Positions 47,437 through 57,654 of a DNA stretch of 64,000 nucleotides are shown here, one piece after another. Each line of letters begins with the position of its first letter. Position 1 is the stretch's first letter. Below the pieces are notes generated by a model. It saw only the letters and a program-made list of their open reading frames with translations. It had not been told where the DNA came from and did not search any database. The DNA is taken from assembly GCA_002633005.1 (NCBI GenBank), contig NMRA01000350.1, positions 131,642-195,641 on the forward strand. The letters are read 5' to 3'. Position numbers and translations under genes: made by a program. Source of the stretch: Phoronis australis (taxonomy: Eukaryota; Phoronida; Phoronidae).

Positions 47437-48974
47437 CTGTAATGAAACAGTATTCAGGTACATATCGCAAAACTGCGCTTGAGACACCACATTGTGGTGC
47501 CCCCCGAAAATTTGGTTTCGTCTCTCAGTATATTCTAGGTAACAAGTAACACCTACTAGTCTGTCATTGGGGTTAATATCGGACTATACATACATGTGTA
47601 ATGTAACTGTCGGTAGTCAACTAGCTAGCGAGTAAAAAGTTTTCACGTTATCAAAAATACATGTTAGACTGATAAAAAACACTTATAAAATCGCCTACTT
47701 TCTGATCTGTGCATGCCCGCAATGAAGCACTGTATATGGGAATTAAGACGCATTTTGCAAAGAATTCCAACTTCACTTTTTGGTGTTGTGAGTTTGTTCA
47801 CAGCACGCGATAACTACCGGTAAGCTTACTGTAGGTGACGTAATACTAGTTAGGAATATACCTGCAACCTAAAATGGCGGCCTGCGAGGGAAGCTCAAGT
47901 GAAAGTCTACAGAGATATGTTTACATTATGCGGATTCAAAAGAGAATGCCACTCGATTTATTTCATTTTTTACCGTCCTAATCGGTCTATATCTACATCA
48001 CCCCGATCTCACCTCACCCAGAGGTGTCACGTTAACCTGTGAGAAAGGTGAGTAAACAAAGTAGCGACATCGGTGGCTCTTCAGCTGAGTGTGTGCCACG
48101 ATGGGGTGGCGTATCGTTATGCTTGTGCGAAACATTAAGCTGGATGGAAGGCGAGTGTATCTTTTTTCGATTTTTTGAGAACCCGAAATGCTTCGCAATT
48201 GACTCGTGGCAGTAAACAAAAGTACGCCGTTAATACGAAGTATGAGGCCGTGAAATATCTCCGTGCCTGTGCTGGCATTATTCTGTTTCAAAAGAAATTA
48301 TTCTCGCCCTAACCAATGTTTACATGAAACTGAAACAAAGTGACAAAATCTGTCTCTGTAGATACAGTTTGCAATCCGTTTGGAGTGTTCGTGAGTGCAA
48401 ATGCGTTGAGAAACCAACAATGGATAAACCATTCTGCGTTACTGGCTTCAGATGCAATAAAACTGAAAATGACCCGAGAGTGTGTGAGCGTATGCTAATT
48501 CAGTGTTTGCTGAGAGAAAACTGTTGTGAAATAATAATTCGGTTTTATATGAATTTTGGCGATTTTACTGGTGTAAAGCGATAAAGTCAAGCGATAAGCT
48601 GACACAGTAAGCGTGTTGTGAACTGCTAAGCAGACGGTGTTAGAACCTATGGCGTCATGGGCTAATTTCATTACCTTGCTTTTATCGATATAAATTGATT
48701 CAAATTACGTTGTTTTTGGTACCGTTTTCCTTATAATAATTCTTTGCTTTCATGTGCATGCTTCATTAGATAATAAAGCAAGCAAATTTTAATAGAAAAT
48801 ATAGCCACCTCTCGTTGAGTCTCAACAGAAGTGACGCAACTCCTTAAGTAAATTCCTGTCCAATATGTATATAGACACCCTTCATTTGATATTTCACAAA
48901 AGACACTTAACAAGTTGGTGTTGTACTTGAATACTAACGAATGGAATTTTCTCTTTGCTCCTCGAAGGTCTTAC

Positions 48975-49139
48975 CTAAATCTTGCACATGCGCCCTGCCC
49001 TCATCTTCAGTGTGTAAGAGACTGTAACCATCCCACATTTTTGCATAACCTTGTGGGCACTCAGGAGTGCGGTCTGATTGGCTGTGACGCGTGATGACGT
49101 AGGCCGACGGCCCGGCGTTACCCTTTGGTCCTACTTCTC
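48975..49139 (-). CDS. COL4A: Type IV collagen, exon joining triple helix to NC1
   Basis: Acceptor CTATGAACAG, phase 1; donor G|GTAAGA, phase 1. Begins with the last triplets GEVGPKGNAGP and passes directly into AYVITRHSQSDRTPECPQ, YAKMWDGYSLLHTEDEG and RAHVQDLG. The TRHSQ..xPxCPxG..xxWxGYSLL pattern is the start of every collagen IV NC1 domain and includes its first cysteine. Together with the exons at 47150 and 45193 the domain has all twelve conserved cysteines, which rules out fibrillar or transmembrane collagens. Confidence 0.96.
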
Positions 49140-49502
49140 CTGTTCATAGATGAGTTTGACATAACAAGTTTGTTTTGATTCACATGGCCTTCCGAACGCA
49201 ACCACAGTTACGAGAATGTAATCAGAAATCGCCAGCAACGATCCAATTAGATACTCGTTATTTGAATTTTGCATGCTAAATAAACTTATTTTTAGCACTT
49301 GAACTTGACTTATATTAACAATTTCTCAACATCAGTAGCTTTGTAACTACATGTATGAAGCAGACGAGTCTAAATGTGACAGAAGTGGAGGCCTACATGA
49401 AAATGACGTAGTGTTCCGATAAAAACTTTAGCAATTAACTTAACCAAGATAATTCGTAAAGTATAAAGATTATTTAAATCCCTATTACCACTACTGTTTT
49501 AC

Positions 49503-49828
49503 CCTTTAGACCGTCTTTTCCAAGAATACCGCTCTCACCAGGCAAGTCTGGCTCTGCAGCTATACCGGGCTCGCTCTGTGGTACTTGTGGTCCTGTTACA
49601 TTTTTACCTTGCTCACCTTGGGGTCCCGACATGCGGGTTTACTTACTTCCCCCGGTTCACTCTTCTGTCCAACAACTATCTCCTCTTTGCACCTTGTTTT
49701 ACCTGAGGGCCCAGTAAACTAGGTGCGCTGACCTCACCAGGCTCTCCGGCAGGTACACGCTCACCTGGTATACCGGGAATACCGGTGGCGGGTCCTACGT
49801 CGCCTGATCGTCCGTCGAGACCAGGTGA
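49503..49828 (-). pseudogene. Decayed collagen IV module (pseudo-exon)
   Basis: It reads SPGLDGRSGDVGPATGIPGI, closely matching the start of the 52974-54026 exon ([19 protein letters not shown]), and the resemblance continues for about 325 bases to LGKDGLKG. The frame breaks, glycines are lost (GERVPAGE, GEVSAP, QKSEPGEVSKP), and in-frame stops appear (AGG AGA TAG, ATG TAA). The acceptor AG has lost the GG that should follow. At 326 bases it is not a multiple of three. It lies in the intron between the exons at 50936 and 48975, so it is a duplicated exon module that has died in place. Confidence 0.85.
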
Positions 49829-49889
49829 CTGTTGTGGCCAAATTGATTTCGTTTAGTAAATTACTTATAGGCTAATTTTATGAAAGCGT

Positions 49890-50045
49890 ATAGGTGCCAC
49901 AACATCCTACAAACGCAACAACACCCTAGAAACTTCACACCACCCCACAATCCCCACAACACCCCCGTAATCTCCCCACAATACCCTCACAAATTCACAA
50001 CTCCCCAGAAGCCACAACAAGTCCCACAGTCCACATCACCACAGA
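49890..50045. repeat. CCACAA-rich low-complexity tract
   Basis: Irregular CCACAACACCC, CCCCACAA and CACAACTCCCC units. A partial complement (GGTGTTGTGGC, GTGGTGTTTGTGGGG) lies at 50765-50815, so the tract may be one end of a roughly 0.9-kb inverted-repeat element in this collagen intron. Confidence 0.5.
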
Positions 50046-50935
50046 AGAAAGCCACAGTAATTCCGCTGCAGAGGCATGTGTACATGTAGCTCCCTCAAAA
50101 ATGACTAAAGTGGGGTAGGTCAGGTTTGACGGCAGTTTTGTGGACTAGATGAGAAGTGATTGCCACAAATGGTCCAGAAATTTGGCCTTTGTGCTCTTGT
50201 CTATTAAGGTAAGGAAGTGCCGCAATTTTGAGGGCACATCATTATTGAGTCTTAAATTCTTGAAGTGAATCCAGGTACTCTTCAGACAAGTGGAAATTGC
50301 CCAATATGTGTTTGATAATGAAAGATTTTAACCTAAATTTCTGGACTCTAGAGTAAAAAAGCATTCAAATGATGGTCTCCTTTCTTGCTCTGGGGCAGTC
50401 GGAAATTTTATGATTTTAGGTAAAACAAAATCGAACTTTTTAAATCACTTTTGGCACCTCGATTTGTTACGGTGGATTTAGCAAGATAAAAAGACATCGC
50501 TTCGTTGATTTTCGTCTTTTTTGAGGAACATCCTTAAGTGTACTTTCTACCAGCTATGCCTTTTTCAGATGTCCGAGACAACTCTGCAAACAAGGGCTTT
50601 GATTGGCCGAGGCCAGTGGTACATGTAAGGTCAAAATTAGCCACTGTTACTGTGGTCTAAGTCGTGCAGATTTGGTAGTGTTTTGTGTTCTGTAGGATAG
50701 TGTTGTCACAATCTGGGTAAAATGCTAAATGATACGTGTCGGAATGTTGCGTGGGTTCTGTAGGTGTTGTGGCGGCTGGGAGAATTTTTGTAGAGTGGTG
50801 TGGTGTTTGTGGGGTAACGTGTTACCCATACGTTTCCATATAATTCATGTGGCTTAGTAGTTTACTCCCGAAGCTGATTCATAAAGTGAACATTGTGTGC
50901 AGTATTTCAATCCCAAGTGTCACTATTGCTTTTAC

Positions 50936-51148
50936 CTTCTAAACCAGGTTCGCCTGGATTTCCTTTGACACCTTGTTCTCCTTTATGTCCAACACCCGGA
51001 TCTCCTTTCGGTCCTCTTTCACCCCGATTTCCCGGTTTACCCTGCGGACCAAAGTCTCCAGGCAAGCCAGCAGGTCCCGCAGGTCCCTGCTCACCGAGAT
51101 TTCCTTTCTGACCTGGATCTCCACGGTCACCTGGTGCGCCCGTTTCAC
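50936..51148 (-). CDS. COL4A: Type IV collagen, triple-helix exon (71 codons)
   Basis: Acceptor CGAATTACAG, donor G|GTAAAA, phase 1 at both ends with a split Gly codon. Reads [59 protein letters not shown]. Continuous Gly-X-Y except for the GVG interruption. Contains an RGD (51117-51125). Confidence 0.95.
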
Positions 51149-51747
51149 CTGTAATTCGTTCAAACATACAAGCAATAGCAGGACGGCCCTTCCCCAGCAT
51201 TGTCTCGAACCTGTTAATGTGTAAAAATGCTGTAAATTCACGTTGTCGCCAAGGAGTTGACTTTTGCTAAAGCTACGTACTCAGGGATAATTTTGCGAGC
51301 CCGCCCCGCGTCAATGACGCCCAAAACATTCGCTGACAGTGTAATGATTGCTAAACTTGGACCAACGCATACACATTACGTAATACAGCTATAATGCAAA
51401 ACAGCTTTTAGCGAAAATGCAGGTCTCAACTGTCAATTTATGCACTTAGTTAAGTTGAAATCCAATTATCCGTTCAAATCAGTGGCTAATCACGTAGCAT
51501 ACTGAGGTATTGGACGAAATCTAACATATTAAATGTCACCCATCAAAATCAAACAGAAGAAGGTCCTAGAAATTGGTCCATACGTTTCAGGCCATGTGGC
51601 TCAATCGACTTTGTGGCCACGGTTTTTTATAAATGAGCGCTATAAGATTCGACTTCACTTGTGCTACGCCTTGAAAGATTTTCTATTCCAAACAGTCCTC
51701 AAACCGGTTTGATGAGCAAGTCGCTCCTCGACACCGGGCGTGCGTCA

Positions 51748-51885
51748 GTTCAGTAAGGCTAGGACCATCGCTAGGACATCACTAAAATATAGCCAAAGTC
51801 ACATGTTCCCTTTTAAAATACTAGGCAATATCTCACGTAATCTCGCGAAGTCTTGCTTTTTAGCGAGAACCTAACGTTTCTGAAC
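51748..51885. mobile_element. Small MITE with GTTCAGTAACGC-type ends, copy 2
   Basis: GTTCAGTAAGGCTAGG on the left and CCTAACGTTTCTGAAC on the right are inverted (13 of 16). The interior CCAAAGTCACATGTTC, TTTTAAAATAC and TCTCGCGAAGTCTTGCTT match 28671-28797 in order. Inserted in the intron between the collagen exons at 52242 and 50936. Confidence 0.65.
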
Positions 51886-52241
51886 GGGAGGCGGGTTTCT
51901 CAAGCGATGCATCACACGAAAGGCGATTCAAAATTACATTTAGTCCAGTGAAAGTTTCATGTAAAAATACACCTTACAGTTCATCACACGTATTTACCCG
52001 GGCGATTTCTAGCTCTTGGCATGAAAGCTAAATGAGTTGAAGGGGTTTTAACTAATAACATGACTCCATGGGGACTACTGAGTCAAGCTATACTAGTTTT
52101 TTAAGTATAAACATATAGGTCTAATTTGAGGTGTTGCGTAGTTACCAGACACGTAGTAGATTAAAAATGACAACAAAAAATACTGTCACAGTTTAATGGA
52201 TACAAAATACCTGTGTGTAACCATTCTACAAAATGTCTTAC

Positions 52242-52718
52242 CGATTTGGCCCTTTGGGCCTGGCTCCCCGGTCAATCCTACACCATCTTCTCCAGGTTTT
52301 CCTTTCTCGCCGATCGGTCCTCTCGGTCCGGTTGGACCAATTGGTCCCTGTGGTCCCAGTTCACCAGGATCTCCCTTTTCTCCACTTGGTCCTGGCTCAC
52401 TGACACCCGGTATGCCATCTTCTCCAGGGTTTCCCTTTATTCCCACTCCAGGTTTTCCAGCTGGTCCGATCGGACCTCGTTCTCCCTTCTCTCCCTGTGG
52501 TCCTGTGTCACCAACTTTACCAGGAGAACCAGTCTCTCCAACTTCTCCCTTCATGCCTTGTAGTCCAGGTTCGCCGTCATTGCCGTCTGAACCATTTTGC
52601 CCTGGGAAACCTCTTTTTCCCATTGGTCCAATTCTACCTTCGGGACCCCTCTCTCCAGGTAACCCTTGAGGCCCCGTTTCTCCTGGTACACCAGGAAAAC
52701 CACGCTGTCCGTCACTAC
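52242..52718 (-). CDS. COL4A: Type IV collagen, triple-helix exon (159 codons)
   Basis: Acceptor TTTTCAACATAG, donor G|GTAAGA, phase 1 at both ends. Reads GSDGQRGFPGVPGETGPQG then GLPGERGPEGRIGPMGKRG, GEDGIPGVSEPGPSGEKG and GPKGQIG. One imperfection, GVSEPG, breaks the triplet register, as is usual in collagen IV. GLPGER (52648-52665) matches, after proline hydroxylation, a known collagen-binding integrin motif. Confidence 0.96.
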
Positions 52719-52973
52719 CTATGTTGAAAAATGTATTGTCAAATATATTGTAGAAGTAAGCGCCATGACAATGACAATGCTAACAATGGCAAAAGGACAT
52801 AAAACGCCTTGAACACTATCTCGCGTCAAATCGGGATACGACGGAAAAGATTCAAAAGCTGCACTAGCGCATATGACAAAGTTGCACGTCTTCGGTCTGT
52901 AAAAAGCTTTTGAGAATTACACAATAGCCTAGACAGCCACTCTAACATTTATGCACCGATACCAGAAGCTTAC

Positions 52974-54026
52974 CCTTTTCTCCAGGTAGTCCAATTCCAT
53001 CCAGCCCTCTCATTCCCTCGTCACCTTTCTTCCCATTAGCACCTGCCAGTCCAGGCGGGCCAGCAACACCGGGTTGTCCTATCGGTCCTTCATCTCCTGG
53101 TTCACCAGGTAGTCCGACACCAGGATCACCTTTGCTGCCTGGTTTACCCGGAAATCCGGGAGCTCCCGTCTGACCTTTCTGACCTTCTCCCGGTAAACCT
53201 TGTGGACCAATGCCCCCTTTCTCACCAGGCACACCTTTACTACCCTCCGGACCCGGATCACCCTTGCGACCCGACTCTCCAGGAAAACCGGACTTTCCTT
53301 TTATACCTGGTGGGCCTGCTTTCCCAGGCTCACCTGGTATACCAACTCCTGGCTCCCCTTTGGCGCCGGTTTTACCGAGAGGTCCCTGAGGCCCTTCTAA
53401 ACCAACACCGTCTTTTCCGGGAGTACCATCGTTACCGGGTACACCACGATCTCCTGCAACTCCTGGCTCTCCTTTTTGTCCCCTTTTACCTGGAACTCCT
53501 ATGCCAGGATCACCCTTTGGTCCAATTTCTCCACGTTTGCCAACAGCACCTTTTTCACCTTGCTCACCGGGTGACCCAGGTACACCGGGAGGTCCAACGT
53601 CACCTGGTGGTCCGACAGGACCACGTTCTCCCGACTCTCCTGGGTAACCCGGAGGTCCAATTTCGCCTGGTTGCCCTTGTTCTCCTCGAGGGCCTTCGAC
53701 ACCCACACCGTCTTTTCCAGGTATGCCGTTCTCGCCAGGCAATCCTTGTTCTCCAGCTATACCGGGATCCCCCTTTGGCCCTTGCTGTCCTGTTACACCT
53801 ATGCCTGGATCACCCTGGGGTCCGGGGATGCCAGGTTTACCTACTTTCCCCGGTTCACCTTTCTGTCCGACGCCGATCTCCCCCTTTTCCCCCTGTATTC
53901 CCGCAGGACCCGGCAAACCAGGTGCTCCGATGTCACCAGAATCTCCGACAGGTCCACGTTCACCTGGTATACCTGGGATACCAGCAGGTCCGATGTCGCC
54001 TCGTCGCCCGTCGAGACCAGGTGACC
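52974..54026 (-). CDS. COL4A: Type IV collagen, long 1053-bp triple-helix exon
   Basis: Acceptor TATTAACATTACAG, donor G|GTAAGC, phase 1 at both ends; 351 codons. It opens [19 protein letters not shown] and ends [12 protein letters not shown]. The register is interrupted at GVGQKG, GIGVTG, GVGVEG, GIGVPG, GVGLEG, GVGIPG, GEGQKG and GVGLPG. The block GDPGIGVTG...[10 protein letters not shown] recurs exactly 100 residues later as GDPGIGVPG...[10 protein letters not shown], so the exon contains an internal module duplication. An RGD lies at 53995-54003. Most vertebrate collagen IV exons are far shorter, so several introns are missing here. Confidence 0.97.
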
Positions 54027-54219
54027 CTGTAATGTTAATAATCTCCGAGTTGTCAAATTTCCATTCAAGCCACGATGCAAAACAATGCTCGGATTGCATC
54101 TGTATAGTAGGTTTTGAATAGTACCGCCAACACAGTTATTAATCATTAAGCTTTTACTTCTTATATCCAACTTGACTATAGAAACAATATTGAAATTCAA
54201 ACACACAATTCAGACACAC

Positions 54220-54381
54220 CTGGTTCTCCTTGTATACCAATAGGCCCTGGGGCACCCTTTTCGCCCTGGTCTCCCTTGGTTGCTTTCCCAGCAATTCCCG
54301 GAGGACCTGGAGCCCCCGGTTTTCCTACACCGTCCTTTCCTGGAACACCCGGCTCACCGGGTATTCCAATGCCCGGTTCAC
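54220..54381 (-). CDS. COL4A: Type IV collagen, triple-helix exon (54 codons)
   Basis: Acceptor ATATTTCAG, phase 1. Reads [48 protein letters not shown]. The donor used to keep phase 1 is G|GTGTGT, weaker than the other donors in the gene, so this exon may be skipped in some transcripts; skipping would keep the frame. Confidence 0.9.
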
Positions 54382-54796
54382 CTGAAATATAGATAAACAA
54401 CGGTCATCATATAATCTAGGAAACTGTTTCTTGTTGAACGTTTTAAACAACAGTCAAAGTCACACAGTTCAAAGTTGTTAAAGCTAGGCATATTTCAAAC
54501 CACTCTGTCATACATGTAGTTTAGTCATCAACATGGCGCCCACAATAGTAGTCATGGGGAACTCAAGTGGGCATCCTGCATTTGGCCCATGATCAAATGT
54601 CCCTCCCTATGGTTGCCCCTCATTTCTGCACTCTCGTTCCTGGCAATCTAGTGCTTGTTTAATTCCTCGAAAAAGACAAGAGATACCTTGATAGTTTTAC
54701 TTGTATGGTTTTGATGAGTTAACTTTGCGAATGGCACTTCTTCTTTTATTACCTTTAACCTGTACTGGCTCGCAGCGAAAAGGCTGATAAACTTAC

Positions 54797-54937
54797 CGCG
54801 TAGTCCTGGCGGTCCTTGCACGCCATCTCCCGGCGGGCCCTGGTCTCCCTTCTCCCCCTGTTGTCCTATCGCTATCCCTGGTAGTCCGGGAGGACCAGCT
54901 GGTCCAGGCTGTCCAACGCCATCCTTTCCTGGCTCAC
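54797..54937 (-). CDS. COL4A: Type IV collagen, triple-helix exon (47 codons)
   Basis: Acceptor CTAATTTTAG, donor G|GTAAGT, phase 1 at both ends. Reads [39 protein letters not shown] and VQGPPGLRG. Two short interruptions (GIAIG, GDGVQG). Confidence 0.94.
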
Positions 54938-55248
54938 CTAAAATTAGGTAAAGAAACGTGATATTTATGGAGAGACGTACACCATTCAGGATCTATCCGT
55001 GTGTTTAAGATTCGCCAACCTGCCATAAATCATTCCAGTTCAGCTCCCACATTACAAACATAATTTAAACTTTGGACGTCTGTTCTTCAGCAAAGAGCGT
55101 GCAAGCTTTTCCCCAACGATTTTCTATCTTGATTTCTAAAAACTGCAGTGTGATATTCTGTATTAAGCAAGAGCAATTAATCCCAAAACTTTTCAATACA
55201 ATTCATACCGTAGACAATTTATCTTCACACTTGCCTATTGAAACTTAC

Positions 55249-55503
55249 CTCTAACACCTTTTTGGCCTGCCCCTGGGTCACCCTTCTCGCCTTTTGACCC
55301 TCGCATAATCACTCTATCGCCCTTTTCACCTTTGGCTCCTGGATCACCTCTTAAAGATTTTCCTGGAATACCAGGCTGTCCCTTTGGTCCAGGCGCTCCA
55401 GCAATGGATTTCCCTGGTTTACCATCTTCTCCTGGAACACCACTCTCCCCAGGTATCCCTGGGTTACCCGGAATTCCCGGTTTGCCGACTTCTCCCTTCT
55501 GAC
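55249..55503 (-). CDS. COL4A: Type IV collagen, triple-helix exon (85 codons)
   Basis: Acceptor GTTGTGAATAG, donor G|GTAAGT, phase 1 at both ends. Reads [64 protein letters not shown]. Interruptions at KSIAG, KSLRG and the longer DRVIMRG. Contains RGD (55343-55351). Confidence 0.95.
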
Positions 55504-56541
55504 CTATTCACAACACATTTAAAATACAATTTCCGACTACAGTTTTTATAACCCAGTCCTGAAATAGATGGTAATGTACGCAAAAATACAGGAGAAGTCA
55601 GTTCTAAAACAGTGACGAATCTTTCGATGGGTACGTTCATTATCACTATGATTTGTAGCCATGAATAGTATTAATTTTCTGCATAGGAATGATGATTCCT
55701 GAATAGATTTGCTTCGAAGGAATGAACGAAAACTCTGCCATGTGAAAAGAAATTGTCACATGTAAGACCCATGGCACGTTACGCGGCTAGAACATGACCT
55801 TGACCTTTAGAGGAGTAACATGTTTCATAAATCTCACTTTATTTGAGGTAACATGTCACAGATTTCGAAATTCAGCGTGCGTCAATATTCACTGAATCGT
55901 CATCTGTTTTTCATTTACAAAATTAGCAAAAAAGTTGCCTGTGAATCTGTCGAGTTTCTTCTATGCATATACATGTAATTAATAAACTTTGAAGTTAGAA
56001 GAGAACATTAACATTTACATGTTGGATCACCAAATGACAAAACATAAAAGTTCAAGAAATATACATCAGGCATTTATATTGAACTACCGGTGGTTTTAAC
56101 ATCCTTAATTCACAGTAAAAAAAATTGACAATCCCTGAAGGGATGCGCGAAGATACACTGCACAATAATTGACGGGCATCCGGATGAACGCGGGAGACAG
56201 GACACCCCACATAGGTTTGGTCCGTATCCCTAGACATTTTTAGAATTTATTCATCGTGTGTTAACGGGAGTTGTGGTTCATTCCAGTCATAGCAATGTCA
56301 CGGGTTGCAATTTGAGGGCAACTTCATAACGTGTTAAGTGGTCTAAATCAAAAGGTGGGTTTTTTGATGAAAATCGACTTATACATAGCCGCTTAAATAA
56401 TCCAGGAATTGATTCTAAGTACGTAAACAGTTACACAAAAACCTAAATTTTCCCCAAGTTGAGAAAAGAATCCAGTAATAATGTTTGCCAGCAACAGCAG
56501 TCAAGAATATTCGTATCGCCTTCTATTAGAATTTAACTTAC

Positions 56542-56770
56542 CCACGCCAGGTTCACCTGGGATACCTCGGGGACCCAGGCCACCAGGCTTTCCAGGCGCA
56601 CCGGGAGGCCCAACGGCACCTGGCTGACCAGCTGGGCCAATGGGGCCGATAACGCCAGGTTCTCCTTTGATACTTTTCCCAGGGGGACCCTGCTGCCCTG
56701 GCAATCCTTTTTTTCCAGGAGCACCTGGTTCTCCGTTACCACCGGGAATACCTCGAGTGCCAGGAATACC
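56542..56770 (-). CDS. COL4A: Type IV collagen, triple-helix exon (76 codons)
   Basis: Acceptor CGATTTACAG, phase 0; donor G|GTAAGT, phase 1. This exon switches the gene from whole-codon junctions upstream to split-glycine junctions downstream. Reads [52 protein letters not shown]. One interruption, KSIKG. Confidence 0.95.
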
Positions 56771-57654
56771 CTGTAAATCGAGTAAAATCAGTGCGCGCGT
56801 AGGTGTAAATGCTTAATAGGCCATAGTCCCAGCTCTCCTATCTTTCACCTCCGTGGTTACTTTCTGGTGGCAACGGGAACTTTGCATTAAATCCATCTAC
56901 AGCCTGTTCATAAGTCAATTTCAAAAAAGTTCCCAAGAATACACTTGTACGTTTAGTAAGAATTTTAATTTAAAAGTTGGAAAAATATAACCTCAACTAA
57001 TGTGTTAGCCACTAGGTGTCAGTGCAAAAGGATCCGAACAGCCAATCAAATGCCAGGAAAATATTGTGTCCATACCTTTCCCCTTCAAAAGTCATCTGCT
57101 TGGCATGAAAACCTTGATCAGAGGACGGTCAGCTGATGTTATCCTGCTGGCTAAGCTACATGTAGCTGGTTTACTGTTAGTGACTACATTGGATAGTATT
57201 AATTCTTGGATAGGTGCGCAAGTACACTGTAATAGGCAAATACCAAGGGCCTGGGCTCAAAAACCAGCAGGCAGCAGTTAGGAAGTGAGGAAAGCCAAAT
57301 CAAGTGGCCACCAGTGTCATCGTACTGAAACAATTCTTGGCACATTGCCGAATCATTTGGTGTTTCGCAAAGAACAGTTTTGGAACAGTTAGGATTCTTC
57401 TGAAACCACGAATTATTGAACAATTGTGCGACTTCACAATGGACTGGCAAGATGTCTGCCCCTTGTTGCATTCATGTGTCAGGTTCTGCTCAAATTTCTT
57501 AGCTGGAATTATCAGATATTACCTGGTCTAGGCTACTGCAAACAACGTATCAACATTGAGTGCAAGAGAAGTATCATTTTTGACAAGTTTTTAAGTTTTT
57601 TTGTGAAAAAACAGAGCTCTTGTCATGCACGCACCCAGGGGTGGGGNCAAAAAC
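56771..57654. other. Collagen intron sequence
   Basis: No further collagen exon. Short frames at 57066-57659 on both strands show no recognisable motif. An N at 57647 marks uncertain assembly just before the duplicated block. Confidence 0.4.

Noticed and set aside
48324-48584. Cys-rich 86-codon plus-strand frame in a collagen intron
   Set aside because: No signal peptide, no regular cysteine spacing and no homologous family recognised; probably chance.
53202-54121. Long plus-strand frames opposite the collagen exons (276 and 132 codons)
   Set aside because: They are antisense shadows of Gly-X-Y coding: the complement of GGN-CCN-rich sequence stays open. Residue content is Pro/Leu/His-rich nonsense with no splice logic.
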